From positions 62,001 through 126,000 of the forward strand of contig JADNRY010000028.1 of NCBI GenBank assembly GCA_015501585.1: a stretch of 64,000 bases of DNA, given 5' to 3'. The stretch is from Rhodocollybia butyracea (lineage: Eukaryota; Basidiomycota; Agaricomycetes; Agaricales; Omphalotaceae). Shown here one piece after another: positions 57,001 through 64,000 of this stretch. Position numbers and translations under genes: made by a program. The notes below the pieces were generated by a model, which made no database searches, was not told the DNA's origin, and worked only from the letters and a program-made list of their open reading frames with translations. Each line of letters opens with the position of its first letter. Position 1 is the first letter of the stretch.

Positions 57001-58017
57001 TGTTCCAGCATGAGCGGGGTCGAGGTTACTGAAACCATATAGTTTCCCTAGTTTGTTACTGGCCTTGGGAGGGGAGGTATGTAGAACCTCGTCGAGAAGG
57101 TGGTCAAGGTGCGTTACCAATGGTAAAGTGAATTCGGGATGCTTCCGTTTCATAGATGGAGGAGGAGGGAGAGTGGAGTGTGGTGAAAGGATCTGCAAAG
57201 ATAGGAACGCGTGGTCAGACCACCTCGTTCTATCTGAGATATCAAAGGAGGCGATGTTAGAGGAGCTATAGGCTGAGCAGATGCCATAGTCAATGACCAA
57301 GGTGTTGTATATCCCATCCCGTTTTTGAAACGAGGTCCAGCGAGAGTGGGTGCCCGGGATGTGCTCTGAACCATTCAGAATGGTTAAGTTGAGGTTGTCG
57401 CATAGAGTCAGAAGGTGTGATCCTCGGGAAGAGCAGTGAGTATTGGGTGAAGTCCGAGATGGGTGTACGGCGTTTGGCTGAAGGGAGCCGGTGTGGGCGT
57501 TAAGGTCTCCTAGAATGCAAAAAGGTTTGTCAAGGTTAGCGGCAAGTGTGCAGATCTCTCTGAAGGCGTCCCATGGGGATGTATCAGTCCACCGGGACCA
57601 GTCAAACTTGGAGATTGAAGGAAGAAGGTACGCGTTAATGAAGAGAATACCTTCCACTTCGACTGTCACAATGTCGGGCCCACAGAGGTCCTCGTGTAAC
57701 GTTGCATGTAGGTCCAAGCGGACAAAGGTAGCGACCCCACCAGAGGGAGCGTCGAAGTATTCCATCGGTCGAGCTTGAGAAAAAACAGAAAAATTATCTG
57801 GGGCGTGCCATACCTCATCAGGATATAAGTCAGTTTCCTGGATACATGCAATGTGAACGTTGTCCAGTAACTCGCAGAACTCAGAGTGGAGAAGGTTAGA
57901 TTGAAGACAGCCCCCCAAATTGAAGCTAAGAGTGTTCAAATTACCCGTAGTACTAATACAATTAGGAGAAATACTATGGTGCGGCGAGGGAGCGCAATCA
58001 ATCAAAGACTTCCCCAC
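54050..58017 (-). pseudogene. LINE ORF2: endonuclease, RNase H, reverse transcriptase
   Basis: Open from 58017 for about 1,190 codons. Residues about 26-275 are an APE-like endonuclease (IQETD, LGDLNAHTG, SDHAFLSLQ). Residues about 343-475 are RNase H (VYADGSATNNG, NNRAELYSIL, DIFTDSTYV, VKGHSGNKHNGAADALA). Residues about 650-920 are the reverse transcriptase (FVDISNAFPS, GVLMGDPASPTLWN and the active site HADD at about 874-877, with H in place of the usual Y or F). Near 54450-54465 a frameshift moves the C-terminus to another frame, which ends at 54050 and contains a zinc knuckle CRLCHAPFETPEHVLLQC. Except for this shift the ORF looks well preserved, so the insertion may be young. RNase H between endonuclease and RT is an unusual order. 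Confidence 0.88.
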
Positions 58018-58026
58018 TGCTAACCG

Positions 58027-59411
58027 TCATTCGGAGGGTGACTGGTAGGAGACGTTGAATGCAGCATTGTTGACAATCCGGGACCGGTGGCTATCCCAAG
58101 CGTTAACGAATGCTAACGCCTGAGAGGCATTAGTAAAGAACAGACACACCTGGCGTCTGGCGGGCCCAGTGTGTCAAATACGGTAGGGGAATGTCAATGG
58201 CATGGCTGCGTTATCCAACAGGTCAAACCAGGTGTGGAAGAAGGCACGGAGAGCTCTACCTTTCCCACGGAATTTCCAAGTTTCGGTGGAGATACGAACT
58301 GTCAATCCTGGGAATGTGTTGTGATTGGTAGAGGGCGTGGAAGAAGGTGTGCCAGTTCTTTTGGTGTTGGTTCCATAAATGATGGGGATGCGGGTCGGCG
58401 AGACATACAGTTTCGGAGAGGCATGGGATTTTGAGGCGCAACAGAAGGTGGGGTGTCCGAGACCATGTGCAGCGACGGCGAGGGAGAACGATCCTGGGGT
58501 GAGGCTGAAGGTTGCCTCTGGGATCCATGACAGGGAGAGTCGAAGTCGGAGTCGGGGTTTTGTGGATTGCTGAAGATGTCTGAAGTACCCCACAGTGGGT
58601 GGTTGGGTGTGTTTTGTGTGGTAGGGGGAGATGACGAGCCAGGGGAGCTGGTGCGTGTATACGAGAGTAGCTGTCCACTAGGACTGGGAGGCTGTTGTTC
58701 CAGTTGATCCAGTCGCTGAAGGATGGCGTCGTAGGGAGGTTGTAAGCTCTCAATGCCGTGGACCCGTGTCTGTAGGTTGTTGACATCAGTGCAGAGAGCG
58801 GTCACATCCGGTCCCAGAGATTGCTGTGCATGGTCGTAGGTCTCATCATGTTGGTGAAGACTGTCATTGAGGTTTCGAATGAGATTGCTTGCCATGGATG
58901 ACTCTGTACGAATCATCCCTTCGAGGCGTAAGTCATTGCTGTCCGAGCAATATCTGGTGGTTGCAGCAGATTCCTTCGTTCCCGAGGTGTTCGGGATGAG
59001 CCTGGATTCTGCAGGGTAGTGCAACGTAGGCAGATTCAATGAGGACTGGGGAGAGACAGTCTTCGACGGCGTGACCTTCGAGGCTTTTCCCTTAGTGGAG
59101 ATAGCTTTTTTCGAGGCTTTCCCGGAAGGGGTCAACGTAGTAATGCTGCCAGCGTTACTCAGGGAAGGGCTGCGGCGTGGTTCCGAGGGATTGTTGTCGT
59201 CAAGAAGATGTGTAAAGGATGTGGCAGATTGCCTAGCGAGGGATCGGTTTGCTGAGGAAGTAGGAGCGGGAAGAGGAGTAGGTGAAGGATGGCTTTCCAG
59301 TGTTACGGCTGAGGTGCTGGCCTGGGGTTGTTGTGCATATGGCACATATTGGTCCTGGATCCTACTCAGTCTGACCGTGTCCTTGATGAGTTCTTCAATG
59401 GATTTTGCCAT
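58027..59411 (-). pseudogene. LINE ORF1 (Gag-like), frameshifted
   Basis: Starts MAKSIEELIKDTVRLS. The first 330 residues are Ser/Pro/Thr-rich with a predicted coiled segment (LNDSLHQHDETYDHAQ, LQTRVHGIESLQPPYDAIL). Around 58300 the frame shifts; alternative frames give TWKFRGKGRALRAFFHTWF, and a TGA near 58175 separates this from the last part, RQVCLFFTNASQALAFVNAW, ending at 58027. This resembles the RNA-binding ORF1 proteins of fungal Tad-like LINEs. ORF2 starts about 10 bases after the stop. Confidence 0.7.
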
Positions 59412-59620
59412 TCTGTGGTTAGAGACAGTATGTCTCAGAATGTCTCAGGTAGCGATTGGTGGTGGAAGTCGGGCAGCGGCTGAGACTTTTGTAGAGCGTT
59501 CGCGTGAAGAGTGAAGAATGAAGAAAGAAAGCGTTAACATTGTCGAAGTACAAAGTTGCGGCGATGAGCTCGATAGAAATTTTCGGGCGCCTAATCGGTG
59601 ATGGTGGATAGAGCGTTGGA

Positions 59621-59701
59621 TGGTAGAGCAGTGCACTTGTATGACCCATTGAATGTCGTTTATACAATGCAAAGGCCAGTTGTTCAATCCGGCTAGGAGG
59701 C
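59621..59701 (+). pseudogene. tRNA-Thr-like unit 3, 3' half
   Basis: TGGTAGAGCAGTGCACTTGTA (D arm, anticodon UGU in a CTTGTAT loop), a short intron, TGCAAAGGCC, T arm TTGTTCAATCCGGCT and acceptor AGGAGGC. Joined to 53815-53835 it would form a fairly good tRNA with one weak anticodon-stem pair. The gene is destroyed by the LINE. The downstream spacer (59703-59950) matches that after unit 1. Confidence 0.75.
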
Positions 59702-59953
59702 AATATGGGATCAATTATATTTGAACTTTTTTCTGTTTTTGATGTATTCGTCCGTACACAAGGTACTTTATGTACTCAGACTCTACTGTCCCATTAGTCA
59801 ACCATTAGTACTAAATCATTTGGTTGCTTGGCCCACGCCTGCTCCCAACCCGATTGATTTAACCCTTTTCATACTACTCGGAGACCATGGTATCCTTCGC
59901 TATCCTATCATATCCTATCATATACAGCCCTTTCTCCCAACTTCAAGCTAAAA

Positions 59954-60048
59954 GCCTCCTTAGCTCAGTGGTAGAGCATTGCGCTTGTATAGACCTCAAA
60001 GTTGAACATTGTTTACAGCGCAAAGGCCGGCCGTTCAATCTGGCTAGG
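59954..60048 (+). tRNA. tRNA-Thr(UGU) unit 4, cut by a Copia LTR
   Basis: This is the best-preserved unit. GCCTCCT acceptor, TAGCTCAGTGGTAGAGC D arm, anticodon stem TTGCG/CGCAA with loop CTTGTA, and anticodon UGU for threonine. An intron of about 29 nt (TAGACCTC... to ...TTTACAG) follows position 37, the normal place for nuclear tRNA introns. T arm GGCCG/TTCAATC/TGGCT. The acceptor 3' strand should be AGGAGGC but after AGG the Copia LTR begins (60049). The gene lacks its last four acceptor bases here and is probably inactive. Confidence 0.8.
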
Positions 60049-60379
60049 TGTAAGAGCTAAGGAAGTACAAGTAAGCTTAAGCTCAGAGATAAGGAAACAC
60101 TCTGTAGTGAATTGATATACCTAATGAAGTACAAGTAAGCTTAAGCTATGGACATTGTTAGTATAAGAAAGTATAAGTAAACTAAGTAAACTCACCTCAG
60201 AGATAAGGAAACACTCTGAGGGAGTCGCTACGAAATAACAAAGTATATAAGTAAACAAATATACCTCCGCACGCTGTGCGGATATACAAACAGCCTGTAA
60301 AGTAGAACAGAAATCTTTGGATAAATAATATACCAACAGATGAGGCGCTTTGCCCGATGATACGCCATATGCTCCAACA
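60049..60379 (-). repeat. Copia 3' LTR, 331 bp
   Basis: On the minus strand it runs TGTTGGAGC... to ...CTCTTACA. It follows directly the purine tract GAGGGGGAG (60380-60388), the plus-strand primer site of LTR retrotransposons. It contains repeated stretches (aagtacaagtaagcttaagct twice; cagagataaggaaacactctg twice). It differs from the 275-bp solo LTRs, so it is another family. Confidence 0.85.
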
Positions 60380-60386
60380 CTCCCCC

Positions 60387-63300
60387 TCAAAGCGAGCTCA
60401 GTCCAAGCTCGGATGCGAAGTACTTCACTTTTGCGGAAGGCAGAGCCTTAGTAAGAGCGTCGGCGACCATATCTTCAGTAGGGCAGTAGACAAGTCGCAT
60501 GGAACCTTCGCTGACAACCCAGCGAATGAAATGATAATGGATGTCGATGTGTTTAGTGCGGGCATGATATTGGTGATCTTTAGTGAGAGCGATGGCAGAT
60601 TGATTATCGGAAAATAGAGTCGTCGGGTCATGGAGAGGGTAAAAAACTTGGGTAAGAAGGCTTCAAAGCCAAAGACCTTCCTTGGCAGCGTGGGTTGCGG
60701 CGACATATTCAGATTCTGTAGTTGACAGGGTAATGATTTCCTGATGTTTAGAAGCCCACGAAACGGCGCCACCATTAAGAATGAATGCATACCCAGTGAC
60801 AGCGTGTCTGTCCTCTGCCATATTACCATCTGCATCTGCATACCCAACCAAGTCCTTGTCCACTCCGCCATAAGTCAACCACAACTCCTTTGTACCCTTC
60901 AAATACCGGAATACCCTCTTCACGGCCTCCCAGTGTTCCTTCCCTGGATTTTTGGTGTAGCGAGAAAGAGCAGTAACGGCGAAAGCAATGTCAGGTCGAG
61001 ATCCAAGCATGGCCCACATGAGTGAACCAATTGCTTCATGGTAGGGAGCATCTTGCATGGCGGCAATATCGGTAGTAGAAGAAGGTGATTGAGCGGAAGA
61101 TAGATGAGTGTTCGGGTCCATAGGGATGGAGACGGGCTTCAAGTCGCTGAAACCGTAGCGGCGAATAATGGAGTCCAGATAAGCGCGCTGCGAGAGCACT
61201 AAAGTCCGGTTTCCGCGGTCCCTGCGGACCTCAATACCGAGAATCCAGTGTAAGTTGCCTAAATCCGTGACTTCCACATGATTTCGTATTCCGCTCTTCA
61301 GCTTCTCAACATCCGTCGTCGACGACACCACAATTGTACAGTCGTCGACATGTACAGCAATGACAATGTATTTTCCCCCATCCTTCTTGTAGAACACCGC
61401 TTGATCAACTTCACACTGCTTGAAACCCAATTTCCCAACCAAAATCTCAACTAACCGCTGGTACCAATGACGACCGCTTTGCTTCAAGCCATAGAGAGTT
61501 TTGAGGAGATGTAGGACATGGTGAGATGTAGTGCTGGGTTCTGGGAAGCCAGGAGGCTGGGACATGTAGATTCGTTAATCTTCCGTGAGTTTTCCGTGAG
61601 TTTTCCGTTTAGATATGCACCTTTAATGTCAATCTGATGTATCTCCATATCAAAGTGAGCTGCCATTGCAAGAATGGCGCGGATAGAAGCCATGCATGCA
61701 ACTGGCGCATAGGTATCAAAATAGTTGACTCCCGGAACTTGAGAAAATCCTTGAGCAACGAGACGTGCCTTGTAGCGTACAACATTCCCGGCCGCGTCCT
61801 TCTTCGCCTTGAAAACTCATTTGGAACCTATGACGTTAACTCCATCTGGCTTCTCAACAACTTCCCAAGTGCCCATCTCTTTCAACATCTTCAACTCTTC
61901 CTCAATTGCTTTCTCCCACAAAGGCCAATCAGGACAATGTTTTGCCTCGGCTAAGCTACGCAGTTTGAGTGCCTCGGAATCACTGGTCTCGGCCACCATG
62001 GCGTACTCAAGGAGAAAATCCTCGTCCTCGAGTAGGTCAACCAGACCCGCTTCACCCTCCCCCTCCAGCTCTTTGACCGGTGTGGAAGTAGTTGGTGTCT
62101 GAACACCCGGAGGTAGGTGAGTACAGCCTTCGAGAATGTCTCGAACTCGCTGGCTGGGCATATGGATACGGCGGGTAGGTGGTGGTGAATCTTCTGATTT
62201 TAGCTCGGGAGTAGGTTCCATGGCGGGAGAAGGTTTTGTATTTCCGCTTTGAGTTGGAGGTTGCTCATTGGGAATCGGTAAGTTGACATCCCAATCCTCC
62301 CCCTCAACGCGACCAATTCCAGCTGACGTCTTGTCACTGTAGACATTACGCTCAAAGGTAACTGAGCATGTATCTGGCCAATAAATCCGGAATCCCTTTC
62401 GCTTCTCGCTTACGCCCAACCAATGTCCTTCCCTAACTCGCCCACTGAGCTTGTTGCCTTTCTCAACCCGGACCCACACCTTCTCGCCCCACTCACGCAG
62501 ACCACGCAAGTCGGGCTTCTTCCCAGTTGATGCCTCCAATGGAGTCATCCCATCTAGTGCTTTCGTTGACGTGCAATTGAGCACCCACACTGCATGGCAG
62601 ACAGCTTCCGCCCATAACGCCTTCGGCAATCCACTGGAATGGAGCATTGCACGGACCTTTTCAATGACGGTGCGATTGTAGCGTTCAGCAACGCCGTTGT
62701 GCTGAGGAGTATCGTGTACGGTGAGTTTCTGTTTTGTGCCATTCGTCTTTAAATAAAGAACAAACTCTTTTCCAGTGTACTCGCTGCCATTGTCAGAGTG
62801 AAGAACCTTGATGGTGACATTGTGCTCGGCCTTCGCCCATGCTTCATACTCTTGGTAGGAACGGAACGTTTCATCTTTGGTGTGAAGAAAATCGAGGTAA
62901 GCCCAATGTTTCGCATTGTCGATGAATGAAACATAGTAACGCTTCCCACGCAGAGACTGAACCGGTGCCGGACCCCACAAGTCTGAGTGGACTTCCTCGC
63001 CAAAGACCTTGGCCCTGGATCCTTCCTGCCTCTCTTTCGGTACAGGCTTTCGTGTAGCCTTGGCGTAAACACAGGATTCACAAAAAATATCCTGCGGCCC
63101 GTCGTTCTCAAGTCGAACTCCTGTGGCAAAACCTTTTGCCACCATATGATGAGCAACCCGGGGCGAGATGTGTCCCATGTGCCTATGGAGTTGGTCTAAC
63201 GTGACCGTCTCCAGCGCTGCAGCTTCCCCCACCGTGGCCTTCTCTTGGTCGACTCGATAGGCACCTCCCTGGTCCTTAAGGACCTCTCCGACCAGCTCAC

Positions 63301-64000
63301 CACCAGGCGCATGGATGGTACACTTACCATCAGCAAACGTCGCCGTAAATCCATGGTCATCGAGCTTTCCGATGGAGACTAGGGTGTAACCCACTTCAGG
63401 TGAATACATGACCTCGGTGAGTTTGAGTTTGTTGACATCTACTCCAACAGGAATATCAACGGTGATGGAGCCAGTGCCCATCGCTTTGAATGTTTCCTTG
63501 TTTGCAGCACGGAAGGATTTTGGGGGGATCTCCTCGAAGTTTTTGAAGTCATTGTGATAGGGACTAATATGGCGACTACAACCGGAGTCATACAGCTCAG
63601 AACGAGCACAGGAGGGGGTGCCTCCATTGTTCATAACGGGAGCTGCAAGCAGGGAGGAAGAATCAGAATGGACTGACTGAATGTCACTCCAGTCTTCCTT
63701 GAGGCCATCAGGTAAGTCCGGTACTCCAATATCGTCCGTATCTGAGAATAACAAAGGACTATTGCCATCCTCAGAGTCACTCCAAGGATCCTCGTCGTCA
63801 TCAACCGCGAAGGCACCACCTGCTTCCCAGTCAGAATCAGACTCAACCGCCCCCACGTTACCTTTGGATCCTTGACCGGATCCAGAAACCTTGACTTTGC
63901 AGTCTCGTTTCAAGTGTCCTTCCTTTCTGCACTTCCAGCAGGTACATTTCGACTTCTGACCAAACTTTTGAGGTGATGCTGATGAGCTCACAGCGAGCGC
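60387..64000 (-). pseudogene. Copia gag-pol polyprotein, several stops
   Basis: From the right edge: zinc knuckle CWKCRKEGHLKRDC, protease active site DSGCSRH, integrase zinc finger HRHMGH...CESCVYAK, integrase core HSDLWG, HSDNGSEY and the HNGVAERYNRT region. The RT reads IHQIDIKGAYLNG, LYGLKQSGRHWYQ and VHVDD, and RNase H reads GYADADGN, TLSTTESEYVA and TKHIDIHYH. It is inactive. TGA at 61817-61819 replaces the W of GSKWVFK; an 11-bp tandem duplication at 61581-61602 shifts the frame in RT; TAA lies at 61575-61577; TGA at 60663-60665 stands in RNase H. The natural stop at 60387-60389 overlaps the polypurine tract. Confidence 0.92.

Larger units (their letters stand above)
53836..59620 (-). 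mobile_element. LINE inserted in a tRNA-Thr gene
   Basis: A 5.8-kb non-LTR retrotransposon on the minus strand with ORF1 and ORF2. Its 3' end, in place of poly(A), is a short tandem repeat (CCTTATA, about three copies, 53834-53856), typical of LINEs with reiterated tails. The insertion splits a tRNA-Thr-like gene in the D arm: GCTCAAGTGGTA is on the left and TGGTAGAGCAGTGC on the right, so TGGTA is present on both sides and may be the target duplication. The 5' junction is slightly ambiguous, because GTGGATAGAGCGTTG just before it also looks tRNA-like. Confidence 0.85.
60049..64000 (-). mobile_element. Ty1/Copia retrotransposon, 5' part outside window
   Basis: Contains the 3' LTR, polypurine tract and gag-pol from the zinc knuckle to RNase H; the 5' LTR and most of gag lie beyond the right edge. 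The domain order protease, integrase, RT, RNase H identifies Copia. The left edge lies within the 3' end of the tRNA-Thr unit 4. Confidence 0.93.

Overview
The window is nuclear DNA of a filamentous fungus, most likely an Agaricomycete (mushroom-forming basidiomycete). The evidence is short 48-60 bp GT-AG introns, a class IV-type chitin synthase, a Whi2-like protein, DUF6535 membrane proteins, NACHT and NACHT-ankyrin proteins, a Crinkler/RHS-type NTPase and Tad-like LINE and Copia retrotransposons. I could not run searches; family names come from motifs read by eye.

Layout. 1-14 kb is accessory: a 347-bp palindrome, a TTAA-flanked MITE, a decayed P450 gene, a DUF6535 gene on the minus strand broken by a solo LTR, and an intact AIM9/APH-like phosphotransferase. 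14.3-27.4 kb is the gene-rich core: chitin synthase (6 exons, 1438 aa), a Whi2-like gene (5 exons), an intact DUF6535 gene inserted between Whi2 and a partial Whi2 duplicate, and a 666-aa multi-pass membrane protein of unknown function. 27.4-47.8 kb is a decaying region rich in NTPase genes of the kind used in fungal recognition: a gag-like ORF with a minisatellite, a broken Crinkler/RHS-like NTPase, a NACHT-ankyrin pseudogene, a thioesterase relic and a NACHT gene whose 3' end is replaced by a hAT MITE. Three diverged copies of one repeat family are interspersed here. 47.8-49.5 kb is a three-level nest: a solo LTR inside a hAT-like element inside an older inverted-repeat element. 49.9-51.7 kb holds two small secreted proteins.

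53.3-60.05 kb is the most unusual part: a tandem array of intron-bearing tRNA-Thr(UGU)-like genes on repeated ~300-bp spacers. One unit is split in its D arm by a 5.8-kb LINE (ORF1 plus an ORF2 with RNase H placed between endonuclease and reverse transcriptase). The last unit is cut four bases before its 3' end by a Copia element that runs off the right edge.

Splice models for the chitin synthase, Whi2, DUF6535, APH, 666-aa membrane protein, second secreted protein and NACHT genes were checked by joining exons. Each gives an uninterrupted frame whose total length is divisible by three.
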